DNA from: GCA-2746795 sp046496595
GTDB lineage: Bacteria; Chloroflexota; Anaerolineae; Promineifilales; Promineifilaceae
Length of the DNA stretch: 13,236 bases
Direction of reading: 5' to 3'
NCBI GenBank assembly: GCA_046496595.1
Contig: JAWOGU010000513.1
Location: forward strand, 1 to 13,236
In this document: piece by piece, positions 1 to 7,693 of the stretch
Numbering within the stretch: the first letter of the stretch is position 1
Layout of the letters: the number at the start of each line of letters is the position of its first letter
Made by a program: the position numbers and the translations under genes
The notes under the pieces: model-generated
Database searches by the model: none
Told to the model about the DNA's origin: nothing
What the model saw: the letters and a program-made list of their open reading frames with translations, nothing else

Positions 1-2469
1 CGCCTGCCGGATGGGGTGATCCTCAGCAGCGCCAGCTGCCCGGTCGCTGACTGCTCCTCCGTGGCTTATGCGGATGAACGGCGTTATGAATTGGGAACGG
101 CCGTGGGACCGGTGGAACTAGCCACTTTTCAGTTTGACGTGCGCGCCAGCGGCGAAGTAAGCGTAGAGGCAGCCGATGTGCTGCTGGTAGACACGGCGGG
201 GAAGGTGCTGTTGGCGAGCCAACGCTACGAAGCTGACCTGGTCGCCGACAGCACCCAGGCTAATGAACCGGTTAGCAGTGCCTTAGATTTATCTGGAAAT
301 CAGGTGGTGAATGACGCGGATGCTTATCTGGTGGTGGATGCGTGGCGGGAGTTGGTGAAGAACGGCCGTTGTCTGGAAGCAACAATCACCGCCTACGACG
401 TGAACGGCAGCGGCTGCCTGAACGTGGCGGACGTGCAAATGATTCTGGCCGCCTGGGGACAATCGATAGGTGTCCTACCTGCTTCCCCCCAGACGCCCCA
501 GTCACCGCTGAGTACTTTTATCGTCAATTCGTCCGGCGATCAGAGTGACAGCAATCCTGGTGATGGGCAGTGTTTAACGGCCGTTGGCACTTGCACCCTA
601 CGCGCAGCCATCGAAGAAAGCAACGCTTTACCAGGCGCAGATACCATCCACTTTAACATCCGTAATACAAATGGTTCCTGCCCTAGTCTGGTTACCATCA
701 ACCCGGCCAGCGCCCTAAACATTGACGCCGTCGATAACACGGGAGTGACCATTGACGGTTACACCCAATGTAATGCTTCCGCCAATAACCAATGGATCAA
801 CGGCAACGCCGTCATCAAAATAGAAATACGGGGGACCAATAACGTCATGGTCTTCGGACTGCATATCCTATCACCGAATAACGTGATCAAGGGGTTGGCG
901 GTCTATAACTGGCACCGGCAAATACAGTTGTTGGGCAGCCGCGCCCACCACAATACTCTGGAAGGTAACTTCATCGGCACCAATGCGGCCAATACCTTTA
1001 CCCAATCCGTGTCAGGTATTGAAGGAGATGGTCTCAGACTGTCAACAGGGTCCAACAACAACCTGATTGGCGGTAATACGGCCGATAAACGCAACATCGT
1101 CTCCGGTAATGACCAGGATGGGGTAAACGTGGAAGGGATAAACGTCACGGGAAACGTGATTATCAACTCATACGTCGGCCTGCACCAAAACGGCCTAACC
1201 CGGCTGCGTAATGGCGCGGATGGGGTGGATGTTGCGGAAGGGGCGGCGAATAACCGGATCGGCGGCCTTAATCCGGGGGAGCGCAATGTCATCAGCGGTA
1301 ACAACCGCGATGGCGTAGAAATTTCGCATAACACCGGCACGCAGGGCAATCTCATCGTGGGCAACTTCATTGGCCTGACTCCAGCGGGCAATGGCACGAT
1401 ATATAACGGTGGCAGGGGCGTTACCTTTGAAGATGAGGTGGCAAATAATTTGGTATACCGCAACGTCATTGTAGGCAATGGGGGTGACGGCGTCCGCTTT
1501 TATACCGTGTTCGATAACCAGTTGTATGATAACTTCATTGGCGTCACTCCCACCGGATTAGGGCCGCGTGACGTAATCATACCCATGCCAGGCGCCGAAA
1601 ATGGTCTGGCGGTGATGCCAAACGGGTCGCGGCCAGCCAGTGGTTACGGCCTGAGTGGGGTGTATATGACCGGCGGCAGCCAGCGAAACAGCGTTACCCA
1701 TAACATCATTGCGTACCATCCAGAGTATGGAATTTATCTGGATACCAACCGCGGGTATCTGAATTACGGCACATGTGAACCCTATTACAACACTTTCAGC
1801 CAAAACAGTCTATATGACAATGCGGCGCAGGGAATTCGGTTAAAGTCAGGGATCTGTGATGGTCTGGAATATTTTCCGAATAACGGAATCCAGATACCGC
1901 AGATTACGGCGGCCACAAATACGCTGGTAACGGGTTATAGCTGTGCTGGCTGCCAGGTAGAACTGTACCTGGCTGACAAAGCGGTGGTAGACAATCCCAG
2001 TGGGGACAACTTTGGTGAAGGCAAAACATATCTGGCGCAAAGTACGGCGAATAGCAGTGGCAATTTCACCATTGCCGTCAGCGGAGTAGCGGTGGGGAAC
2101 ATTCTCACAGCCCACACCACTGACAGTGCAGGAAACACCTCTGAATTTGCCCGCAACGTGGCGGTATCCGCCCCGCCGACAGCGACAAATACGCCCACGT
2201 CAACACCAACCAGTACCGCTACAGCCACGCCAACGAATACGCCGACATCAACCAGTACCGCTACAGCCACGCCAACCAATACACCGACGGCAACGCCAAC
2301 CAGTACCGCTACAGCCACGCCAACGAATACACCGACGGCAACGTCAACCAGTACCGCTACAACCACGCCAACCAATACACCGACGGCAACGCCAACCAGT
2401 ACATCTACAGCCACGCCTGTGCCGCCTGTTTTGCTATATACCTATTTGCCGGTGGTACAACGGCCGTAA
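1..2469 (+). CDS. Secreted dockerin-like / CSLREAI / parallel beta-helix surface protein (5' end outside window)
   Basis: The frame is open from base 1 with no stop, so this is the C-terminal 822 residues of a larger protein; a GTG at 16 is only an internal codon. Residues about 96-154 carry two EF-hand-like loops (DLSGNQVVNDAD and DVNGSGCLNVADVQ) separated by a helix, a dockerin type I-like module. Residues about 171-220 match the CSLREAI domain, with CTLRAAIEESNALPGAD at about 198. Residues about 297-583 are right-handed beta-helix repeats of the type N-x-I-G-G ... RNVISGN ... DGV ... N-x-I-x-GNFIG. An Ig-like region follows (about 627-721), then a Thr/Pro/Ser/Ala-rich stalk (727-804) and a short tail ending LLYTYLPVVQRP. 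No enzyme active site was seen. Secretion and surface attachment, with binding of polysaccharide or a partner protein, are inferred from the domain types. The next gene is convergent, 51 bases away. Confidence 0.85.
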   Translation, partial: RLPDGVILSSASCPVADCSSVAYADERRYELGTAVGPVELATFQFDVRASGEVSVEAADVLLVDTAGKVLLASQRYEADLVADSTQANEPVSSALDLSGNQVVNDADAYLVVDAWRELVKNGRCLEATITAYDVNGSGCLNVADVQMILAAWGQSIGVLPASPQTPQSPLSTFIVNSSGDQSDSNPGDGQCLTAVGTCTLRAAIEESNALPGADTIHFNIRNTNGSCPSLVTINPASALNIDAVDNTGVTIDGYTQCNASANNQWINGNAVIKIEIRGTNNVMVFGLHILSPNNVIKGLAVYNWHRQIQLLGSRAHHNTLEGNFIGTNAANTFTQSVSGIEGDGLRLSTGSNNNLIGGNTADKRNIVSGNDQDGVNVEGINVTGNVIINSYVGLHQNGLTRLRNGADGVDVAEGAANNRIGGLNPGERNVISGNNRDGVEISHNTGTQGNLIVGNFIGLTPAGNGTIYNGGRGVTFEDEVANNLVYRNVIVGNGGDGVRFYTVFDNQLYDNFIGVTPTGLGPRDVIIPMPGAENGLAVMPNGSRPASGYGLSGVYMTGGSQRNSVTHNIIAYHPEYGIYLDTNRGYLNYGTCEPYYNTFSQNSLYDNAAQGIRLKSGICDGLEYFPNNGIQIPQITAATNTLVTGYSCAGCQVELYLADKAVVDNPSGDNFGEGKTYLAQSTANSSGNFTIAVSGVAVGNILTAHTTDSAGNTSEFARNVAVSAPPTATNTPTSTPTSTATATPTNTPTSTSTATATPTNTPTATPTSTATATPTNTPTATSTSTATTTPTNTPTATPTSTSTATPVPPVLLYTYLPVVQRP
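2179..2412 (+). repeat. Tandem 48-bp repeat encoding a Thr/Pro stalk
   Basis: There are five head-to-tail units: 2179-2226, 2227-2268 (42 bp, two codons shorter), 2269-2316, 2317-2364 and 2365-2412. Each encodes about 16 residues of the pattern TPTNTPTATPTSTATA. The units differ by only a few substitutions, so they look recently duplicated. The product is a low-complexity, probably extended and possibly glycosylated spacer between the folded domains and the C-terminal TYLP tail. Confidence 0.92.
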
Positions 2470-2520
2470 GCCGTTACAATTCACCCCACTTTAATTTCAA
2501 AGTAAAGGTTCCCTTAAAAC

Positions 2521-4170
2521 TTACCGGCACACCTGGTTGGCAATCAAGGGTAGATAGGTATGGAAATCAAGGTCCAGGAGGGCGCTGTTAACCGTGGTCA
2601 GAGCGGGCGTGACCTCTGTGCCCACAAATCCCGTACGCTGGAAATCATGGCGGGCTGTAGGCCAGGGCATTAAGGAAGGATTATGAGCAGCAGACAGATC
2701 CCAGACGTAAAGTACGGAGGCCTGGCTTCCTGCCACGATCTCTACCAGGCAGTCGCCATCCACGTCGGCTAAGGTAGGCGCGGCCCGCAGGCCCTGCTTG
2801 TCCGATTTCCCTTCATGGTCCAGCGTCAGAGGAAAACCGGGCAGCGGTTGGCCCGACGCATTTAAGCCATATAAGCGAGCGTGAGTATTGGCGCTGTTAT
2901 CCGGGCTGTAGGTACCAAAAAGAATATCTAAACGGCCGTTTCCTGTCACATCGCCAATCACCGGTTCGCTGGCGAATAAACGCCGCCCCTGAGCAAAGTT
3001 ATACTGCCACATCAGGCTGCCATCAGCCCGGTACACCCGTATGACACCATCCAACATAGCCACTACAATTTCCAAATTGCCATCACCATCGAGATCAGCC
3101 AGGGCCGGCGCTTGGGTGGGAGGGAACTCATTATACAGGGGGGCGCCACCCAGTTTGGCAACCTGCCAGCCTGGTTTGCGCTGACCATCAGGTTGCAGCA
3201 CCAACAAGGCGCTGTTGGTTACGGCCCGGTTTTGAGCAGGGTCGCGCACTTTACCGGGAATGACAATGTCAATGACCCCATCACCATCCAGGTCGCCCAT
3301 TGAGGGTGCGTCTCGAGTGAATTCCATAAACAAGCCGCGTGGATCGTTGGGATCTACCCTGGTTTCCACAGGCCACGCCGGTAGTTGATTACCCTGCGCA
3401 TTGTAGGCATGAACAAAGACATGATCGCGCCCGGTAAGGATTTCGGCGTAGCCATCGCCATTGAGATCGGCCGTGCCCACAAAGCCCCAAATCCCGGCCC
3501 GAAGATATTGAGTGGGAAAGCCGGGCAGCACAGCCCCATTCTCTGAAAAGGCATACAAGTTATGGGTAGGATCTTGCGGTGTGCCGCCGGCTGAGGCGTT
3601 GTTGCTGGTGCCAGCAACCAGTTCCAATGACCCGTTGCCGCTCAGATTGTCCATGGCTACCGTCAGGACTTCTGGCAGCCCATCACCAAACTGCGTGTTC
3701 CAGGCCATTTCTCGCGGCCAACCGGTAGCCAAAGCGCCGTTAGCGCGCCAGACAAAAATCTTGCCGCGCTGCCCAGGGCTGCTGCCCGTGCCGCGTGTGC
3801 CGGCTGCAATCTCCAGTTTACCGTCGCCGTCCATGTCTCCCACGGCCAACGGCCCGCTGATTCGCGGCGTACCCTGGCAGCTGCCGCCAGTTTTAAGGGG
3901 GAAATTCGGCAAGACTGCGCCAGTGTGATCCCAGGCCCACACGCAGCCATGCCCGTCTGGCACTAAGATATCCAGTTGACCATCTCCATTGATGTCTACG
4001 ACGGTGGGCGAACCAAAGGTAATGGTACCGCCCGCTTCAAAACGGGGAAAACCAGGGTGTAAAGGGTAGCTTTGGGCAACGGCCGTTTGTTTTTCTATCC
4101 GGCTCACTGCGTAGACAAAAACCATCATAATCATTAAGCTAGCGAAGATTCGTTGTTTTCTAGTCCACAT
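2521..4170 (-). CDS. Secreted FG-GAP/VCBS repeat beta-propeller protein
   Basis: 549 residues starting at an ATG (4170) with a weak purine-rich site (AGAGA, about 4180-4184) upstream. The N-terminus is a signal peptide: basic MWTRKQR, a hydrophobic stretch at about 8-22, and a likely cleavage region around TAVAQS (29-34). Eight acidic calcium-binding-type loops recur about every 45-70 residues: DINGDG (59), DMDGDG (112), DNLSGNG (174), DLNGDG (235), DLDGDG (293), DLDGDG (359), DVTGNG (407) and DVDGDC (469). Most are followed by a hydrophobic strand (LEIVAG type), as in FG-GAP/VCBS integrin-alpha-like propellers. PWPTARHDFQRTG near 502-514 is a common closing sequence of such proteins. The tail ends in HTYLPLIANQVCR, similar to the end of the convergent neighbour. 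A role in adhesion or ligand binding outside the cell is inferred; no enzymatic motif was seen. Confidence 0.88.
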   Translation of the reverse strand: MWTRKQRIFASLMIMMVFVYAVSRIEKQTAVAQSYPLHPGFPRFEAGGTITFGSPTVVDINGDGQLDILVPDGHGCVWAWDHTGAVLPNFPLKTGGSCQGTPRISGPLAVGDMDGDGKLEIAAGTRGTGSSPGQRGKIFVWRANGALATGWPREMAWNTQFGDGLPEVLTVAMDNLSGNGSLELVAGTSNNASAGGTPQDPTHNLYAFSENGAVLPGFPTQYLRAGIWGFVGTADLNGDGYAEILTGRDHVFVHAYNAQGNQLPAWPVETRVDPNDPRGLFMEFTRDAPSMGDLDGDGVIDIVIPGKVRDPAQNRAVTNSALLVLQPDGQRKPGWQVAKLGGAPLYNEFPPTQAPALADLDGDGNLEIVVAMLDGVIRVYRADGSLMWQYNFAQGRRLFASEPVIGDVTGNGRLDILFGTYSPDNSANTHARLYGLNASGQPLPGFPLTLDHEGKSDKQGLRAAPTLADVDGDCLVEIVAGSQASVLYVWDLSAAHNPSLMPWPTARHDFQRTGFVGTEVTPALTTVNSALLDLDFHTYLPLIANQVCR

Positions 4171-4507
4171 GGGTTTGACTCTCTTTGTAACGCATCATTT
4201 GGCAACCTCAGCCCAAATTGAATGCGGATAAAGAATCTATTTCAGCGTTAGACCGTACTTGATTGCGACCAAGAAATGTTGAACAAAGGGAAAGAGACGC
4301 TATCCCTGCTTTCCTGGCAGATAGATTCAAATTGAGCGACGAAGGAAGAATGTGTTAGCGTTGAAAGCGTGGTGGGTGGGGGAGAAGCCGCTGTAACAGA
4401 GTGGTGGGTTGCTCATTCACCTCGACCAATAAGGCAGAGACGTGCCTTGCGCACTGCAAGCAATACCTCTTAACGGTTGTGGCATCGTCCATACTGCCAA
4501 CGATGAC

Positions 4508-4534
4508 CATTGTAGGGAACGCTTCCTACCAATG
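4508..4534. repeat. Imperfect inverted repeat (hairpin) in spacer
   Basis: CATTGTAGG(g)AA on the left pairs with TTCCTA(c)CAATG on the right around a CGC loop. This gives 11 base pairs with one bulged base on each side. There is no following T-tract, so it is not a typical intrinsic terminator. It may be a dispersed palindromic repeat of the host genome. Confidence 0.45.
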
Positions 4535-4623
4535 TAATGGCTAAAAGGTACTACTGATCATAAAGATACTCCGGCTACATACTTCAAAAGAATACTCCCG
4601 GATTACTGGTACACATTGGTTTG

Positions 4624-4661
4624 TAGTAACGGCTTCAGCCGTTTAACCGCTAAAGCGGTTA
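4624..4661. repeat. REP-like double hairpin
   Basis: Two adjacent perfect inverted repeats touch each other. AACGGCT-tc-AGCCGTT spans 4628-4643, and TAACCGCT-aa-AGCGGTTA spans 4644-4661. Two short hairpins back to back in an intergenic region is the organisation of bacterial REP/BIME-type elements. No T-run follows. The arms AACGGC/GCCGTT share the half-sites of the AACGGCCGTT palindrome that is over-represented in this window. Confidence 0.65.
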
Positions 4662-5079
4662 CTATAAACTATTGGGTTATTTCCGCCTTGTTGCATCCGT
4701 CAAGCAGGGTTGGTGGTAGCAACAGTTTGTTTTAGCATTCGCGGTTATCAGCGGGTGCGGCATAATTGTCAACCAACTGGGATACATTGAAGCTGTCAAA
4801 TTGTTTAGCAGCAGCCTGTTATATGCCTTGCTTGAAAGCCACATTGCAACTATGTTATGATGGTTCAATACGTCATTCACCATTGTCGTGGTGGGTACCC
4901 TGACAACTTTTAGTTTACCACCCCACAGCTAACAGAAATTAATAGTCATCGTTCACCTGCTAAGAAGGTGATATGTGTGATGAGATCGCGGGGCGATCAA
5001 GGACGGCATCCCCCCCGTTGATTATAGAAATTTCTAGTCGAGTCTTCCCCAAAGCCCACACCACAGCCCCTATATCCTT

Positions 5080-5085
5080 AAGGAG
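5080..5085 (+). promoter_or_regulatory. Ribosome binding site for the 5094 gene
   Basis: AAGGAG lies 8 bases before the ATG at 5094. It overlaps a small palindrome, TCCTTAAGGA (5075-5084). Its presence fixes the start of the 723-residue protein at MTIQMQGAW. Confidence 0.85.
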
Positions 5086-5093
5086 CAAAACCC

Positions 5094-7265
5094 ATGACCA
5101 TTCAAATGCAGGGAGCCTGGACCGTCTCGGTCAAGGCTAAAAATGCTGCCTTTGCGCAGCGATTTATCATCTCAGGCGCCGCAGTGGGCAATGGCGTCTA
5201 TGCCGGTAACGTCGGTACACCGGCTGTTTTTGCCAACGGTGATACCTGGTCTATCACCATCCAGAACAAGCCAGGCAAATCCTGGGTTAATTCTGATGAC
5301 CAGATTGCATTTCCTACCCTGGTTGGTAGTCTGGTTCAATTTGACGTCCAGTCCAATGACGCCGGCGGCGATGAGGATTTTGACGACCTGATTCTCACCT
5401 GCGCCACTCCCCAAACTGCCACCGATTTTGTGGTATACGGGCACGTCAATTGTTATTCTGGTTTGTGCATTTTTAATCCGTGCATCCGCCGTTTTGTTGT
5501 CATTGAAACGCCAGCAGCGCTCCAGGAAGCTTTACGTAATCCGCTGCTCAAGGACGTCATCAAAAAACTTTACCCGGAACGGATCAAACCTTTTGAGCCG
5601 CCTATTCCCCTGCCGGACCCCCCGCCGTTTAGGCCGCTGGTGCTGCCTTTACTGGGGGAAACGGCCGTTCCTCCCCGCTTAGGTCAGGAAGTTCGTCTGG
5701 CCGACATGCGCCAGGCAGAGAGTGAAGAAGCCGTACCAACCCTGCTGGCTGGCCGAACCGTTGCCCTGGCGAATCAGCCAGCCCTCACCGTCGCCTACGA
5801 CAGGCTCGCGTTGGCAGATCTCGTCGGCAAAATCCGGCTGCGCTGCCACACTGAATCACTACCCGGTTTCGTGATACGCTTCCAAGAATATGACCGCACC
5901 CCCTCCGAATTAAGCGGCGGCGCTTACAGTGGCGAGGGTGATCGGGAGCTGCTCGGTTTGGCCGTCACCGACCGCAACGGCAACTACATCTTCCGTTTCA
6001 CCCGCTCCATTAGTGAAGTAGTAGATGAAGCTCTGACCGATACGGCTGCTGGCGAAGACGCCACCGTCCAAGCCCTGCCCGATGTGATTGCCCAACTATT
6101 AGACAGCACTGCGCCAGATGGAATCGCCCACGAAACAGCTCCATATTGGAACACGCCAGCGCCGCTCAAACGCATTGACATCTGCATTCCATGCAGCAAA
6201 GTACGCCGCCCGGTCACTCAATGTACCGGCGATTACCGCTTTGAAAGCGTGGGACGTATTCGCATTGGCATTCCGGCGAACGTTTTCGACGGCGACGGAC
6301 GCATCACCGCCAAAGACGCCAGCGCCAATGTGCCGCAGGCCCGCTGCGCTGCCTGGGGCGGCGTTTTGGACTTGTTTGGCTGCCTGGGCGATCACACTAC
6401 CGTGAAATTTTACACCCTGCGCTTCCGGCGTTATGTTTCCGGCAGCGGATGGACGAGCTGGCAGTTTTACCAGGAGGGTCTGTCGCTGTTTAAGACCAGC
6501 ATCATGGACACAGCTTCCGTGGGTCCGTTTGACCGCAATCTGGAGGTTGTCAACGGCGGACCGCTGCAGCTCGTGAAAGCCTACGATAACGTGCAAGGCG
6601 ATTTCGATTGGGCCAGTTCAGATTGGGCGCTGCGGGCCATCGTTAATACCACTAAATCGCCTTTTGCCGGGCATATTGGTCCGGTCGAGTTCCGCATTCA
6701 GGGCTACGACGCCAGCGGCAACCAGGTCGCCGATCCACGCATCTCGACTATTCGGCTTTACCTCGACAACCAGGCTCCTGACTTCGATCTGGATACCGTG
6801 ACCATCGGCAGCCAGGCAGATGGCGATCTGTGCGCCGTCTTCACGCTGTCGGGTGAACCGGTACCGGCGGTGCTTTCGGTGCGTTTCAAGGTCATCCAGG
6901 AGCAGGGTTTCTTGAACGACTATAATCTGTGGGTGCGCAAGGGCAACTACCCCAGCTTCCCTATCGCCACCACGACCGGTCCCTCCAGCGCCGCCAGCGC
7001 CCAGTTGAGCAACAGCTACGCCCATGTCAGCGACACGGCCTGCGCGGAACTGGTAGGTACGCGCTTCCCGGATGAACCAACGGCCGTTGCCGACTATGCC
7101 ACCGCCTACATCATCCCGGCAAGCGGGGACTGGCTGGAAGGCGCGGAGACGGTGTGCGCTTTCAGCGTCCTTTTGAATTGCAGCAAGCGCGTCACCAATG
7201 GCTACAACAGCGCCGTCACCAACTATGGTGCCATCCAGAAGCTGTTGGCTATTAAAAAGAGTTAG
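5094..7265 (+). CDS. Large multidomain protein of unknown function, first gene of a three-gene cassette
   Basis: 723 residues; I do not recognise a named family. There is no N-terminal signal peptide: the protein starts directly with a predicted beta-sandwich (about 1-103) that ends in a strongly acidic loop, SNDAGGDEDFDDLIL (87-101), suggestive of calcium binding. A segment with CYSGLCIFNPC (120-130) follows, then a charged helical stretch (141-163) and a proline-rich linker (169-195). Residues about 245-305 include GLAVTDRNGNYIFRF (288-302), resembling carboxypeptidase-regulatory-like or prealbumin-like beta domains. CIPCSKV (364-370) lies before a C-terminal half rich in beta strands, with an Ig-like segment near 525-565. 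Cys pairs at 125/130 and 364/367 could form disulfides or bind metal. Codon use matches its neighbours and it carries two AACGGCCGTT motifs, so it looks long resident. A structural or surface role is inferred only. Confidence 0.8.
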   Translation: MTIQMQGAWTVSVKAKNAAFAQRFIISGAAVGNGVYAGNVGTPAVFANGDTWSITIQNKPGKSWVNSDDQIAFPTLVGSLVQFDVQSNDAGGDEDFDDLILTCATPQTATDFVVYGHVNCYSGLCIFNPCIRRFVVIETPAALQEALRNPLLKDVIKKLYPERIKPFEPPIPLPDPPPFRPLVLPLLGETAVPPRLGQEVRLADMRQAESEEAVPTLLAGRTVALANQPALTVAYDRLALADLVGKIRLRCHTESLPGFVIRFQEYDRTPSELSGGAYSGEGDRELLGLAVTDRNGNYIFRFTRSISEVVDEALTDTAAGEDATVQALPDVIAQLLDSTAPDGIAHETAPYWNTPAPLKRIDICIPCSKVRRPVTQCTGDYRFESVGRIRIGIPANVFDGDGRITAKDASANVPQARCAAWGGVLDLFGCLGDHTTVKFYTLRFRRYVSGSGWTSWQFYQEGLSLFKTSIMDTASVGPFDRNLEVVNGGPLQLVKAYDNVQGDFDWASSDWALRAIVNTTKSPFAGHIGPVEFRIQGYDASGNQVADPRISTIRLYLDNQAPDFDLDTVTIGSQADGDLCAVFTLSGEPVPAVLSVRFKVIQEQGFLNDYNLWVRKGNYPSFPIATTTGPSSAASAQLSNSYAHVSDTACAELVGTRFPDEPTAVADYATAYIIPASGDWLEGAETVCAFSVLLNCSKRVTNGYNSAVTNYGAIQKLLAIKKS

Positions 7266-7280
7266 CGATTTAGGCTGATA

Positions 7281-7314
7281 AGACTGGACCAATCTTCGAA
7301 GATTGGTCCAGTCT
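7281..7314. repeat. Perfect 34-bp palindrome between two cassette genes
   Basis: The sequence starting AGACTGGACCAATCTTCG equals its own reverse complement over 34 bases, centred on TTCGAA. In RNA it would form a 15-bp stem with a UCGA loop. It starts 15 bases after the stop at 7265 and ends 11 bases before the ribosome binding site of the next gene. There is no T-tract after it, so it is not a standard terminator. It could act as an mRNA-stability or attenuation hairpin, a protein-binding site, or a copy of a dispersed genomic palindrome. Confidence 0.9.
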
Positions 7315-7325
7315 GAAAACTCCAG

Positions 7326-7331
7326 AGGAGG
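7326..7331 (+). promoter_or_regulatory. Ribosome binding site that selects the 7340 start
   Basis: AGGAGG is only 2 bases from the ATG at 7334 but 8 bases from the in-frame ATG at 7340. The second ATG is therefore the likelier start. Confidence 0.7.
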
Positions 7332-7339
7332 GCATGATT

Positions 7340-7693
7340 ATGCGGGCAATAAACGGTCCCCGGCTGCTGCTGGGCATTTTGGCTGTGTGGCGTGTGACGC
7401 ATCTGTTTCAGGCTGAAGATGGTCCGTGGGACAGCATCTACCACCTGCGCCGATTGGCTGGCGATAGTACGTGGGGCCGCTTATTGGACTGCTTCTACTG
7501 CCTGAGCCTGTGGGTGGCGCTTCCCTTCGCCTGGCTGTTGGGACGGGGCTGGCGGGAAGGGTTGGTGCTCTGGCCTGCTTTGTCGGCGGGGGGCATTTTA
7601 ATAGAGCGGCTGGCTGAACGGCAAACGGCCGTTTCTCCAACCTGGTATCATGAAGATGATGAGGAGGTAAACCATGAGCTGCTGTGGCGGTAA
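7340..7693 (+). CDS. DUF1360-like small membrane protein
   Basis: 117 residues from the ATG at 7340; an ATG two codons earlier at 7334 is too close to the ribosome binding site. The pattern resembles the DUF1360 family: an N-terminal hydrophobic segment with AVWRVTHLFQAEDGPWD (15-31), an amphipathic stretch, then LLDCFYCLSLWVALPFAWLLG with the Cys-x-x-Cys pair at 51 and 54, and a further hydrophobic segment at about 75-88. The tail is acidic (HEDDEEVNHE). Two to three membrane segments are likely. The biochemical role of the family is unknown to me. It lies between the 723-residue gene and the MSCCGG gene, with a 20-base overlap onto the latter, so co-translation is likely. Confidence 0.75.
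   Translation: MRAINGPRLLLGILAVWRVTHLFQAEDGPWDSIYHLRRLAGDSTWGRLLDCFYCLSLWVALPFAWLLGRGWREGLVLWPALSAGGILIERLAERQTAVSPTWYHEDDEEVNHELLWR
7661..7667 (+). promoter_or_regulatory. Ribosome binding site for the 7674 gene
   Basis: GAGGAGG lies inside the end of the preceding gene, 6 bases before the ATG at 7674. It is close to an ideal Shine-Dalgarno sequence and supports real translation of the short overlapping gene. Confidence 0.85.

Larger units (their letters stand above)
4171..5093. other. 923-bp intergenic region with no supported gene
   Basis: No convincing gene was found in this spacer between two divergently oriented genes. It should contain the minus-strand promoter of the FG-GAP gene and the plus-strand promoter of the 5094 gene, but I could not identify -35/-10 pairs with confidence. 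It holds two palindromic elements (4508-4534 and 4624-4661), both described separately. Small weak hairpins at 4984-4998 (GATCG/CGATC) and around 4951-4972 (CACCT/AGGTG) lie in the leader of the 5094 gene. They do not match a riboswitch class I can name. The region is less regular in codon structure than its flanks. Confidence 0.6.

Noticed and set aside
1935..2414. Minus-strand 159-codon open frame rich in Val, Gly and Ala
   Set aside because: It is the antisense shadow of the Thr/Pro tandem repeat; the composition is explained by the repeat and there is no ribosome binding site.
4677..4883. Minus-strand 68-codon open frame in the intergenic spacer
   Set aside because: No ribosome binding site, no recognisable motif and irregular composition. 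An overlapping plus-strand open stretch of similar size (about 43 codons) is equally unsupported.
4950..5093. Possible riboswitch in the leader of the 723-residue gene
   Set aside because: Only short isolated hairpins are present, and no conserved core of a known riboswitch class was recognised.
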